The notes under the pieces were generated by a model. That model worked only from the letters and a program-made list of their open reading frames with translations. It was not told the origin of the DNA and searched no databases. A stretch of DNA of 64,000 bases, from contig JAFZOK010000018.1 in the NCBI GenBank assembly GCA_017550655.1, forward strand, positions 1 through 64,000. The letters run 5' to 3'. Every line of letters begins with the position of its first letter. The first letter of the stretch is position 1. Shown one piece after another: positions 19,230 through 27,222 of the stretch. The DNA is from Bacteroidales bacterium (lineage in GTDB: Bacteria; Bacteroidota; Bacteroidia; Bacteroidales; UBA932). The position numbers were made by a program, and so were the translations under genes.

Positions 19230-20135
19230 CTAATTGCCCTTGATGGAATTGCGCTCCAAGGCATCCTTGTAGATATCGTTTAGCCTCTGCCTTAAATGGA
19301 GAGGCTCAATTACTTCCACGGACCTGCTTCTGGAAAGCAAGGCCATCACGAAATCGTTGGTGATTCTAAGTTTGAGACTTATTATTACGGAATTCTCGTC
19401 TTCAGAAACGATTTCCTGGGACTGATGGATTGGCAGTGTTTTGATAAAACCGCCATCAAGAGAATCAAACTTCAGAAGGATTATTTCCACCGGAGTGGAA
19501 GAATCGTTCCAAATACCGAAGGATTCACGGAAAAGAGCCCTGACATCTATGCTCTTGTCCTTTACAAAACGGCTGTCCGTAACTTTAAAATCCTCAATCC
19601 TTCCAAGTTCAAAGCACTTCAGTTTAAGGTCTTTATGATCCATAGCAACAAGATACCACCTGTGCTGTGAGTTCTTGACATAGTACGGATCCACTACCTT
19701 ATGCCGTCTGCGGCTCTTTTCTCTCAGATAGACATAATCAAACTCAACGCTTTGGCATTCTTTGGCAGCCTTCATCACGTCAACAATACTGACACTGAAA
19801 ACCATACTCCTAGTTTCGGGAAGGATAACCTCATTCAAATCAGGGTCCTGCCCCAGATGGCACAGTATCATAAAGTCAGACAGCATATCCGTCATCGTAC
19901 CGGACATTTCTTCCCTGTCTGCCAGATAATAGCCCAATCCCCTTGCATATTTGATTGTGATTCCGAACAACTCCCAAATGCTGTGAAAGTCTCGCTGAAG
20001 GGTGCGGATATCCAGTTCCTTGCCGTCACACTTTTCTCTGACGGTATAAAGAAGTTCGTCCCTGGAGACATATCCGCACCTCTGCAGCTTGTCTATTATG
20101 GCAACAAATCTTTTCAGTTGAATAAGACGGTTCAT
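19230..20135 (-). CDS. WYL-domain transcriptional regulator
   Basis: A 301-aa regulator: an N-terminal winged helix-turn-helix (about 1-70, with LDIRTLQRDFHSI typical of this class), a central WYL domain (about 110-190) containing the motif in HRWYLVAMD, and a C-terminal WCX-like extension. WYL proteins bind ligands or nucleic acid and often regulate DNA-damage or phage-defence genes. It is the last gene of a tight four-gene minus-strand operon, 9 bases after the HARE/GIY-YIG gene, which suggests it regulates that operon. Confidence 0.9.
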   Translation of the reverse strand: MNRLIQLKRFVAIIDKLQRCGYVSRDELLYTVREKCDGKELDIRTLQRDFHSIWELFGITIKYARGLGYYLADREEMSGTMTDMLSDFMILCHLGQDPDLNEVILPETRSMVFSVSIVDVMKAAKECQSVEFDYVYLREKSRRRHKVVDPYYVKNSQHRWYLVAMDHKDLKLKCFELGRIEDFKVTDSRFVKDKSIDVRALFRESFGIWNDSSTPVEIILLKFDSLDGGFIKTLPIHQSQEIVSEDENSVIISLKLRITNDFVMALLSRSRSVEVIEPLHLRQRLNDIYKDALERNSIKGN

Positions 20136-20144
20136 CGGTTTCCC

Positions 20145-20933
20145 TTATTTTGCCAGATTTGCAAACGGACGCTTTCCATATTGTTTGCGGAATGCATCAA
20201 TGAGCTCAGTTTCATACTCTTCTGGCTCCTGATCCATAACAGGCTTCCAGCACAACAGCAATTCGTCGTGGTCTTCCAGCTGCCAGATGTACCGGCCTCC
20301 CCAATGCCCCACCTTGCAACCATCGCCAAACCTGAGATATTGACCAAGCCTCTTGTTCAGTGTGGAAGAACTTCCAGCCCCACCGGCCTTTCCTATGTAC
20401 ATAACGCAAGTTCCATCAACCCAATTGCTTTCAAGTTCCGCTACAGGCACATTAGGATCCTTGTCCTTGAAAAAACCTCCAGAACCCTTCTTGAGAAAGC
20501 AAGGTCTTGAGGATGATTTACGTATAACCATATACACTCCAGCGGATGCGGGAATCATTGAACGGTTTCCTTTCAGGGATGCTATTGATACAAAACCGGA
20601 GAAACCGGCTTTCTTCAAAGCTTCAACACTATTGAAGTTATTTTTCACGGATTGTTTCATAGTACTAAAGCTATCTGTTTTTGCAGGCATAGGAGCAATT
20701 GTTCTGTTTATTTTTAAACCGGATTCACTACGAAGTGAAATAGTTCTGTCTGGATTTTTGGAAAAAATATGAAGATAGTGATTAACTCTAGCACTAATTT
20801 GGCTTGAGGGAATTGGATTGCCATCGTCTCTTTGAAATAAGTGCTTTGAATTAATTCGGTTTGCGATTTCAGAGGATTTCAATGAATGTCCTGCCTCTTT
20901 AAGAACAGTCTCAATAGCTTCATGTAGTTTCAT
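20145..20933 (-). CDS. HARE-HTH and GIY-YIG nuclease fusion protein
   Basis: A 262-aa protein with two recognisable parts. Residues 1-70 match the HARE-HTH (HB1/ASXL) winged helix (LHEAIETVLKEAG, EIANRIN, IPSSQISARVNHY), a domain often linked to restriction enzymes and modified-DNA recognition. Residues about 130-262 match a GIY-YIG nuclease: GVY (132-134), YIG (179-181), Arg195 in NKRLGQY, Glu243 in YETELIDAF and Asn259 in PFANLAK, i.e. the expected catalytic set. The middle (about 75-128) is a linker with no clear fold. A DNA-cleaving role is inferred; no partner methyltransferase is present. It is followed by a WYL regulator gene. Confidence 0.8.
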   Translation of the reverse strand: MKLHEAIETVLKEAGHSLKSSEIANRINSKHLFQRDDGNPIPSSQISARVNHYLHIFSKNPDRTISLRSESGLKINRTIAPMPAKTDSFSTMKQSVKNNFNSVEALKKAGFSGFVSIASLKGNRSMIPASAGVYMVIRKSSSRPCFLKKGSGGFFKDKDPNVPVAELESNWVDGTCVMYIGKAGGAGSSSTLNKRLGQYLRFGDGCKVGHWGGRYIWQLEDHDELLLCWKPVMDQEPEEYETELIDAFRKQYGKRPFANLAK

Positions 20934-20956
20934 ATTCGTTATGTTTTATGTGTTAC

Positions 20957-21289
20957 TTATTCAATATAATCTCTGATATCTTCCTGGTCTATTCCGAGCT
21001 GGTCCATCAGTTCCTCAAAATCGACATCGGCTTCGTATGTCTTTCCACCTTTTACCTTTACCTCTATTGGAGAGTTCAAAGGAGGGAGAGTTCTGGTGTG
21101 AGGCACCGTTTCATAGGCTTTGGAGTAAATCCTGGTGTCAACAGATCCCGTATGAACTGGCTTAATGTCCTTCTTATCATAGTCACCACCCATCTGAGAC
21201 AGGACGAACAGCACCGTAGAGTATATGGCAAAACGCCTTATGCTCCTTTTGAATCTCCTATTGATATCTTCAAGTTCATATTGTTCCAT
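20957..21289 (-). CDS. Small single-span membrane protein
   Basis: A 110-aa product with a basic, charged N-terminus (EDINRRFKRSIRR), one probable TM helix (FAIYSTVLFVLSQMGG, about 18-33) and an acidic C-terminal tail (DVDFEELMDQLGIDQEDIRDYIE). The ATG at 21289 is preferred over one 29 codons upstream, which would run into the neighbouring reading frame. It lies 17 bases after the 46-aa gene and 23 bases before the HARE/GIY-YIG gene, so all are probably one transcript. Family unknown. Confidence 0.6.
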   Translation of the reverse strand: MEQYELEDINRRFKRSIRRFAIYSTVLFVLSQMGGDYDKKDIKPVHTGSVDTRIYSKAYETVPHTRTLPPLNSPIEVKVKGGKTYEADVDFEELMDQLGIDQEDIRDYIE

Positions 21290-21306
21290 TATGGTGATAT
21301 TTAAGA

Positions 21307-21447
21307 TTATGTAAGCCCCAGCCAATGAGACAGGAATGCGGTGAACAATACAGAAAATACAAGTATTACCGGCCACGGGGTATAGGCGATAATGACTTTG
21401 ATCCCGAACCAGAGGGAATCTTCGTTTTCATATACTGTGTCTTTCAT
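21307..21447 (-). CDS. 46-aa membrane peptide
   Basis: A very short reading frame beginning MKDTVYENEDSLWFGIKV with one strong TM helix (about 18-40) and ending HWLGLT. A TACTTTTG -7 box on the minus strand lies 29 bases upstream, between this ATG and any longer start, which supports initiation here. First gene of the four-gene minus-strand operon. The reading frame is otherwise too short to judge by composition, and no family is recognised. Confidence 0.5.
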   Translation of the reverse strand: MKDTVYENEDSLWFGIKVIIAYTPWPVILVFSVLFTAFLSHWLGLT

Positions 21448-21475
21448 CTTTTCCGGGATTTTCTTTGATTTTTTA

Positions 21476-21483
21476 CAAAAGTA
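21476..21483 (-). promoter_or_regulatory. -7 promoter box for the HARE/GIY-YIG-WYL operon
   Basis: The complement reads TACTTTTG, fitting TAnnTTTG, 29 bases upstream of the 46-aa ORF. A TTTG (complement of 21498-21501) lies upstream at a short spacing of 14 nt. Confidence 0.5.
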
Positions 21484-21535
21484 TATTAACTGGGCGACAA
21501 ATCTTGTCGTTGAAGTAAAATTTAGAGATATTTTA

Positions 21536-21543
21536 TACTTTTG
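21536..21543 (+). promoter_or_regulatory. -7 promoter box for the phosphoesterase gene
   Basis: TACTTTTG fits TAnnTTTG and lies 19 bases before the ATG at 21563; a TTG at 21510-21512 is a possible upstream element at 23 nt. Confidence 0.5.
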
Positions 21544-21562
21544 ATGAACAGAATCCCGCATT

Positions 21563-22912
21563 ATGAAAACTGCTTTAATAAAAAGGTTGGCTTTAATTAT
21601 TGGCTTGTTTTGTTTCCTCGGCAATTGCTGGGCAATGGCTGAAGACGAGGTGATTTATCACGTCGTTACTACCGTGAGCGAGAATCCGGCAAACGCTGTG
21701 ACCGTGAACTATCACTGTTCAAACAAGGACAGTTATGTGCTCTATGCCAAGGCACGGGACGTTGCATTCAGGAAGGCCTCAAAGGTGGAACCGGTAAGCG
21801 TTCTGTGGAGTACCCGGGGGATTGAGAAAACCGCAAAGGAAACAACCTTCTATACCAGGGAACGCTATGTATGCTCAGTAGAGCTTTCTGGTCTTGAGGC
21901 GAACACGAAATACATTTACAAGATAGTTTCAGAAGGATTTGAGTCCAAGGTTTATTCCTTTGTAACTGCCGGAAAGAAAGGCAAATGGAATTTTGTGGCC
22001 TTCACCGATTTCCAGCATCGAGGAAACAAGGAAACCCTGCCTCTAATAAAGAGCATGAAAGAAATCGCGCATCCCGCACTGGTTATCTGCAGTGGAGACA
22101 TGGTGGATGTAGCCGGAAAGGAAGAAGGATGGAACTGGCTGATGGACAATGACATCTTCCGCAATTTTGTGTACGCCGCCTCTCCGGGAGACCACGAGTA
22201 CTGGGCGGATGACAGCGGCAGGAAGTATCCGCAGTATGATAAGGCACATACATTCAATCATCTGTTCAAATTCCCGGGGAATGGTGCGCCGATGAGCCTG
22301 AACACCACCTACTGGTTCCGCTACAACAACGTTCTGTTCATTTCCCTGGACATGAACAACTCCAACGTGGCAACAGGACCGAGGTTCGATGATCAGGTAA
22401 ATTGGTTTGAAAAGACTGTGGAATCACTTAAGGGAACATTCCAGTATCTTGTTGTTTATGAGCATAAATCAATATACGGTTCAACTAAGATCGATGCAGT
22501 TGTGGCAGCAAGGCTGAGGCCTCAGTGGGCTCCGGTTTTCAAGCGGTTTGGCGTGGATCTGGTCCTCAGCGGGCACGACCACATCTATTCCAGGACAAGG
22601 GAGATATCCGGCACCTATTACCTTGATATGGGATCCAGCGGAGACAAGAGAAGGGCTCTTGATGAATCTGTTGCCGAAGGAGACGGAATCCACGGGAAAG
22701 TGCTGGACCTTAAGGGCGAAGCCCTGTGCTGCGGTGCCAATGTAGAGGTTAACAGGCGCCAAATGAAAGTAACCGTCTACAACCAGAGAAAGGAAGTGGT
22801 GGATTCTTTCATTATCAAGGCAAAAAGAAAAAGCTCTCCACGGGATAATCGCAGAGAGCAGACTTTTCATCCCAGCACCTTTGTGGGAGCGGGTGCCGGA
22901 ATAAACTTCTGA
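21563..22912 (+). CDS. Exported metallophosphoesterase with Fn3-like N-domain
   Basis: A 449-aa protein built like a purple acid phosphatase. It has a signal peptide (about 1-25), an N-terminal fibronectin-like beta domain (about 30-130), then a calcineurin-type metallophosphoesterase domain. Metal-site motifs are FTDFQ, SGDMVD, PGDHEYW (a GNHE variant with D for N), YEHKSIYG and SGHDHIYSR. It is probably periplasmic or secreted and removes phosphate from esters; the substrate is unknown. The Asn-to-Asp change in the third motif is a departure from the family consensus. Confidence 0.85.
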   Translation: MKTALIKRLALIIGLFCFLGNCWAMAEDEVIYHVVTTVSENPANAVTVNYHCSNKDSYVLYAKARDVAFRKASKVEPVSVLWSTRGIEKTAKETTFYTRERYVCSVELSGLEANTKYIYKIVSEGFESKVYSFVTAGKKGKWNFVAFTDFQHRGNKETLPLIKSMKEIAHPALVICSGDMVDVAGKEEGWNWLMDNDIFRNFVYAASPGDHEYWADDSGRKYPQYDKAHTFNHLFKFPGNGAPMSLNTTYWFRYNNVLFISLDMNNSNVATGPRFDDQVNWFEKTVESLKGTFQYLVVYEHKSIYGSTKIDAVVAARLRPQWAPVFKRFGVDLVLSGHDHIYSRTREISGTYYLDMGSSGDKRRALDESVAEGDGIHGKVLDLKGEALCCGANVEVNRRQMKVTVYNQRKEVVDSFIIKAKRKSSPRDNRREQTFHPSTFVGAGAGINF

Positions 22913-22956
22913 ATCTATTTTATTCATTAAAAGTTTCATATTTATTAAACTTTTTG

Positions 22957-22964
22957 TATGTTTG
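22957..22964 (+). promoter_or_regulatory. -7 promoter box for the MntA/HepT operon
   Basis: TATGTTTG fits TAnnTTTG and lies 16 bases before the ATG at 22981. It overlaps any longer upstream start, which fixes the start at 22981. A TTTC at 22934-22937 is at near-normal -33 spacing. Confidence 0.55.
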
Positions 22965-22980
22965 CAGAAAGATTATAGAT

Positions 22981-23481
22981 ATGGAAAAGTATGGTTTTTT
23001 AAAGGAGCTAAGGAAAAAGCGTGGGATGACACAACTCCAAGTGGGCATTCTGGCGGGTATGACCAAGTCTCAAATATCCAGGATGGAGCATGGTACTCTC
23101 GGAAGCGAGGAGACGGTTTCACGGGTACTGGCTGCTATGGGTTATGAAATGGTGGTTGATTTTAAGGATTTAAGGCAGGGAAGCAATTTGGATACACAGA
23201 AGGTTCTATCGATACTCAATGTTTATTTTCAGAGCAATAAGGATAGATATGGAATCGAGAAGATTGGGCTGTTTGGTAGTTTTGCACGGGGAGAACAAAG
23301 AGAAATCAGTGATATTGATATACTTGTCAAACTGAAGAAACCCACCTTATTCTTATATTCAGAGATTGCCGGCCAACTGGAAAATGTTTTTGGCCGTCAT
23401 ATAGACATCATTTCAGCGAACTCACACTTAAAAGATTCTTTCAGGGCTCAAATAGAAAAGGAGGTGATATATGTATCCTGA
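22981..23481 (+). CDS. XRE-HTH fused to MntA-type nucleotidyltransferase antitoxin
   Basis: A 166-aa fusion. Residues about 5-60 form an XRE/Cro helix-turn-helix (MTQLQVGILAGMTKSQISRME). Residues about 75-160 form a minimal nucleotidyltransferase with the GSX10DXD motif intact (G99-S100, D111-I-D113 in GSFARGEQREISDIDI). MntA antitoxins neutralise HepT-type HEPN toxins by adding AMP to a tyrosine near the toxin's active site. The HTH suggests that it also represses its own operon. It overlaps the downstream HEPN gene by 11 bases, the expected coupling. Confidence 0.9.
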   Translation: MEKYGFLKELRKKRGMTQLQVGILAGMTKSQISRMEHGTLGSEETVSRVLAAMGYEMVVDFKDLRQGSNLDTQKVLSILNVYFQSNKDRYGIEKIGLFGSFARGEQREISDIDILVKLKKPTLFLYSEIAGQLENVFGRHIDIISANSHLKDSFRAQIEKEVIYVS

Positions 23482-23869
23482 CAAATTACGCATTATAAAT
23501 CTTTTGGAGGGGGCTGTCAATGAGATGGAACTTCTCCAGATAATGTCTGAACCGGTTAAGGTTCCAGATGATTTCTTAAAGGATATGGCAGGAGTAATAT
23601 TGTTTAGAGCATGCAGTATGAGTCTTCAATATATAACGGAGTGTTTTGTCAAAATCAAGAATATCTGTGGACTGGATTTCTTCAATCCATATTCGTCTAT
23701 TCCGTGGAATTCGGTTTTCGGTATGAGGAATTTCTTGTCACATGGATATGGTGATGTTGATGCCGTAGGTATATTTAACACAATTAGAGAAGATATTCCT
23801 CCTTTGTTAAATACAACAAGAAAGATGCTTTCAGACATACAACACGATACTGACTCCAATCAAGAGTAA
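23471..23869 (+). CDS. HepT-type HEPN ribonuclease toxin
   Basis: A 132-aa all-helical protein with the HEPN active-site motif RX4HXY: R86-N-F-L-S-H91-G-Y93. In MntA-HepT pairs the motif Arg/His cleave RNA and the Tyr is the AMPylation target; all three are present, so the toxin looks active. It overlaps the XRE-MntA antitoxin gene. Such pairs act in plasmid maintenance or phage defence. Confidence 0.88.
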   Translation: MYPDKLRIINLLEGAVNEMELLQIMSEPVKVPDDFLKDMAGVILFRACSMSLQYITECFVKIKNICGLDFFNPYSSIPWNSVFGMRNFLSHGYGDVDAVGIFNTIREDIPPLLNTTRKMLSDIQHDTDSNQE

Positions 23870-23885
23870 TAAGAGTCGTTTTTTT
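23852..23885 (+). terminator. Possible weak terminator after the HEPN gene
   Basis: A 5-bp stem GACTC (23852-23856) and GAGTC (23873-23877) with a 16-nt loop precedes a T-rich tract (23879-23885). It overlaps the HEPN stop codon. The stem is short, so the call is tentative. Confidence 0.35.
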
Positions 23886-23888
23886 GAT

Positions 23889-23896
23889 TAAATTTG
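23889..23896 (+). promoter_or_regulatory. -7 promoter box for ackA-ptb
   Basis: TAAATTTG, an exact TAnnTTTG match, lies 57 bases before the ackA ATG. Confidence 0.55.
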
Positions 23897-23953
23897 TACG
23901 ATTAAGGCATATAATCGCTGAGAATACATTAATAAAACAATAACGTAATAAAT

Positions 23954-25162
23954 ATGATTATTCTGGTTTTAAACTGCGGAAGTTCTTCTATCAAGTACCA
24001 GGTGCTGGATATGAAGAGCGAAAGTGAACATTCTCTGCTGGCCAAGGGCCTGGTGGAGAGGATAGGAATGGAAGAAAGTGACATAACCCACTCTGTTCCT
24101 GGAGCCGACAAGTTCAAGGTGCACAAGCCTGTAGCAGACCATACGGAAGGCATCAAGGATGTGCTGGGGCTTCTGGTTGATCCGGAGCACGGGGTTCTCA
24201 GGTCTCTGGACGAGATAGAGGCTGTAGGGCACAGGGTTGTGCATGGAGGAGAGTACTTTACGCAGAGCTGCATCATAGACCAGAGGGTTAAGGACGGCAT
24301 AGAGAAATGCTCATCCCTGGCACCTCTTCACAATCCGGCTGGACTGCTGGGAATAAACGCGGTAGAGAGCATTCTGCCTAAGGTTCCTCAGGTAGCGGTA
24401 TTCGACACTTCATTCCTTCAGACTTTGCCTAACTATGCTTATACTTACGGTCTGCCTTACGAGTATTACGAGAAGGACAAGATCCGCCGTTACGGATTCC
24501 ACGGAACCAGCCACAGGTTTGTTTCAAAGGTTGGAGCTGAGCTGGCCGGCTTGGACTACAACGATTCCAAGATCATTACCTGCCACCTTGGAAACGGCAG
24601 CAGCGTAACCGCCGTAAAGAACGGAAGGGCTGTGGATACATCTCTGGGTCTCAAGACAATAGATGGTCTGATAATGGGAACAAGATGCGGATCCCTGGAC
24701 CCTGGAGTGGTAACATACATAATGAAGAAATATGACCTGACCGCAGACCAGATGGAAAACATCCTGACCAAGAAGAGCGGTTTTGCGGGAGTTTCCGGAG
24801 TGTCTTCAGATGCAAGAGACCTGGAAGAGGCTGCAGCAAGGGGAGACAAGAGGGCAAAGCTTACTCTGGAGATTTTCCGTTACGGACTGCTGAAGTTTGT
24901 GGGAGCATTCTCTGCTGCAATGGGCGGAGTTGACCTGATTGTATTCACCGGAGGAATCGGAGAGAATGACCCTAAGACAAGGGCCTATATCGGCGAGAAA
25001 TGCGCTTACCTGGGAGTTGACTTTGACAACGAGGTCAATAATGGACTCAGGGGCAAGACCGCCATCCTGACCAAAAAAGGCTCTAAGGTAAAGGTTGCCG
25101 TTGTATGCACCAACGAGGAACTGGTGATTGCAACGGACACCATGAAGCTTGTTAAAATGTAA
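23954..25162 (+). CDS. ackA: Acetate kinase
   Basis: Interconverts acetyl phosphate plus ADP and acetate plus ATP, the last step of fermentative acetate production. The 402-aa protein starts with the LVLNCGSSSIKYQ phosphate-binding signature and carries HRVVHGGEYF, GFHGTSHRFV and the second signature region around TIDGLIMGTRCGSLDPGV. Length and motifs fit AckA rather than butyrate kinase, which is about 355 aa. It is followed 21 bases later by a phosphotransacylase gene, so both are probably one operon. Confidence 0.96.
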   Translation: MIILVLNCGSSSIKYQVLDMKSESEHSLLAKGLVERIGMEESDITHSVPGADKFKVHKPVADHTEGIKDVLGLLVDPEHGVLRSLDEIEAVGHRVVHGGEYFTQSCIIDQRVKDGIEKCSSLAPLHNPAGLLGINAVESILPKVPQVAVFDTSFLQTLPNYAYTYGLPYEYYEKDKIRRYGFHGTSHRFVSKVGAELAGLDYNDSKIITCHLGNGSSVTAVKNGRAVDTSLGLKTIDGLIMGTRCGSLDPGVVTYIMKKYDLTADQMENILTKKSGFAGVSGVSSDARDLEEAAARGDKRAKLTLEIFRYGLLKFVGAFSAAMGGVDLIVFTGGIGENDPKTRAYIGEKCAYLGVDFDNEVNNGLRGKTAILTKKGSKVKVAVVCTNEELVIATDTMKLVKM

Positions 25163-25183
25163 AATCTTAAAATACAATAGAAT

Positions 25184-26086
25184 ATGAAAACATTTGATGA
25201 AGTATACGAGCTCCTTAAGGCCAATACCGTCAAGAGGAGACTGGCTGTAGCCTGGGGTGTGGACGACCACTCTGTATGCGCTGCAAGCATGGCAGTTGAC
25301 GCAGGATTCTGCGAGGCAACCCTTTACGGAGACCGCAAGATGATCGAGGCGGTTTGCGCAAAGGAAAACATCGATATCGCGAAGTTCACGATAGTGGATG
25401 TTCCTGTAGAGCTGAAGGCTATCCAGGAAGCTGTTACCGCCGTTCACGAAAAGAGGGCGGATGTTCTGATGAAGGGTCTCTGCTCAACCGACAAGTATAT
25501 GAGGGGAATCCTCAACAAGGAATGGGGACTTCTGCCACCTAAGGCCGTGCTGAGCCACATTTCCGTGATGCAGCATCCTAACTATCCTAAGTTCTTGACA
25601 TTCGGCGATATGGCAGTGATTCCGCTGCCGGACTTCAAGCAGAAGCAGGCTATCCTGAAGTATGTTGTAGGAGTCTGCCAGTCTCTGGGAGTGGAGAAGC
25701 CTAAGATCGCTATGATAGCCGCCACGGAGCAGATGCTGGACGGTATGCCGGCTTGCGTTGAGGCTGCGATGATCTCCAAGATGAGCGACCGCGGCCAGGT
25801 TTACGGTCTGGTTGACGGCCCTCTGGCACTGGACGTTGCACTCAGCAAGGAAGCCGCTGCAATCAAGAAGCTCAAGAGCGAGGTTGCAGGAGACGTGGAC
25901 GGAATGGTATTCCCTAACATCGAGAGCGGAAACGTATTCTACAAGTCCAACACCCAGCTGGTTCCGGGAACAAGGACCGCAGCCTTCGTGGCCGGTGCCC
26001 TGGCTCCTTGCGTACTGTCTTCCAGGGCAGACAGCATAGATACCAAGCTCAACTCCATAGCACTGGCCTGCCTGCAGGTAAAGTAG
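25184..26086 (+). CDS. Phosphate acyltransferase, Ptb-like
   Basis: A 300-aa enzyme of the PTA/PTB family that exchanges CoA and phosphate on an acyl group, giving the acyl phosphate used by the kinase encoded upstream. Features include MKGLCSTDKYMRGIL (about 91-105), HISVMQHPNYPKF, the MIAATEQML segment and the C-terminal NTQLVPGTRTAAFVAGA phosphate-binding region. Its length and sequence resemble phosphate butyryltransferase more than the about 330-aa phosphate acetyltransferase. Pairing with ackA suggests acetyl-CoA is a real substrate; substrate range cannot be read from sequence. Confidence 0.85.
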   Translation: MKTFDEVYELLKANTVKRRLAVAWGVDDHSVCAASMAVDAGFCEATLYGDRKMIEAVCAKENIDIAKFTIVDVPVELKAIQEAVTAVHEKRADVLMKGLCSTDKYMRGILNKEWGLLPPKAVLSHISVMQHPNYPKFLTFGDMAVIPLPDFKQKQAILKYVVGVCQSLGVEKPKIAMIAATEQMLDGMPACVEAAMISKMSDRGQVYGLVDGPLALDVALSKEAAAIKKLKSEVAGDVDGMVFPNIESGNVFYKSNTQLVPGTRTAAFVAGALAPCVLSSRADSIDTKLNSIALACLQVK

Positions 26087-26090
26087 GGCT

Positions 26091-27221
26091 ATGAAGCGCT
26101 CCTGGATTATTATTGCTATCCTGGCTCTGGCTTCCTGCCGGGGTGGGGAAGGAAATGTAAAAGGCGAGGCGGCTGCAGAAAATGCGGTCGCCTTTGCCGA
26201 TTTTCTTTCAATCCGGGGAGATACCGTAAGGTCTTTCAGCAGCTGGCAGGACAAGGGATCGCAGAGCGAAACCTACCGCCTTGTACCAAGAGACTGCACA
26301 GCAATCCTCGCATCGGATCCGATGGCAATAGGTGTCCCGCTCAGGAGCGTTATCTGCATGTCCACTACATATCTACCTCATATCAAGCTTCTTGGAGATG
26401 CTGATATTGTAAAGGGAGTCAGTGGAACCAGGTTTATTTACGACAGCCTTTACTCAGCGATGGCGGAAGAGGGGCTAATCGCCGATGTGGGAGCGGAAAC
26501 TTCTCCCGATTATGAAAAGATTCTTTTCCTGGACTGCGATGCTGTGCTTGCCTATGGCATTTCCGGCTCGGACAACAGTTACATTGATAAACTCAGGACT
26601 TTGGGGCGGAAGGTAATTGTAATCAACGATTATCTGGAGCCGTCCGTAATGGGCAAACTGGAGTATATCAAGCTGTTCGGAAGCTTGCTTGGGAAAAGGG
26701 AGAAGGCGGATTCCATCTTCCTGGCAAAGAAGCGGGAATACGAGTCCGCCAAGGACTGTTGCAGCAATGAAACCAAGACGCAAGTGCTTGTAAACCTGCC
26801 GTTCAAAGGCATCTGGTATGTTCCGGGGAAGGAAAGCTATATGGCTGAACTTGTAAGGGATGCCGGAGGGCAAATCCTGGGTGCTGAGGAAGGTGAAAAC
26901 CTTTCTTCCCAGAAGAGTTTCGAACAGATGTATTCCCTGGCGAAGGATGCCGGCGTGTGGATTCACCTTAACCAGGCAATCCGCAGGTCCGATGTCTCTG
27001 CCGAGAACCCGATGTTCAGCAAGGTACCGGCGTATAGAGAGGGGAATCTTTATAATAACAACAAAAGGGTGACCGCCGCTGGAGGAAGCGATTACTGGGA
27101 AAGCGGAGCCCTGCATCCGGACGAAATCCTGAAGGATATGATTCAGATATTCCATCCGGAAATCGCTGAGAAACATTTCCCCGGAAGGGAACTTGTCTAT
27201 TACATAAAGCTTGAGGACTGA
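26091..27221 (+). CDS. BtuF/FecB-type substrate-binding lipoprotein
   Basis: A 376-aa lipoprotein with lipobox LASC (Cys16), followed by a periplasmic binding-protein fold of the iron-siderophore/cobalamin class: YLPHIKLLGDADIVKGVSG, VIVINDYLEPSVMGKLEYIKLFG, the IWYVPGKESYMAELVRDAGG segment and a C-terminal HPEIA. No permease or ATPase gene is adjacent, so its ABC transporter must be elsewhere. It starts 4 bases after ptb and its 3' end abuts the flavoprotein gene, indicating a long operon. Confidence 0.85.
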   Translation: MKRSWIIIAILALASCRGGEGNVKGEAAAENAVAFADFLSIRGDTVRSFSSWQDKGSQSETYRLVPRDCTAILASDPMAIGVPLRSVICMSTTYLPHIKLLGDADIVKGVSGTRFIYDSLYSAMAEEGLIADVGAETSPDYEKILFLDCDAVLAYGISGSDNSYIDKLRTLGRKVIVINDYLEPSVMGKLEYIKLFGSLLGKREKADSIFLAKKREYESAKDCCSNETKTQVLVNLPFKGIWYVPGKESYMAELVRDAGGQILGAEEGENLSSQKSFEQMYSLAKDAGVWIHLNQAIRRSDVSAENPMFSKVPAYREGNLYNNNKRVTAAGGSDYWESGALHPDEILKDMIQIFHPEIAEKHFPGRELVYYIKLED

Positions 27222-27222
27222 T

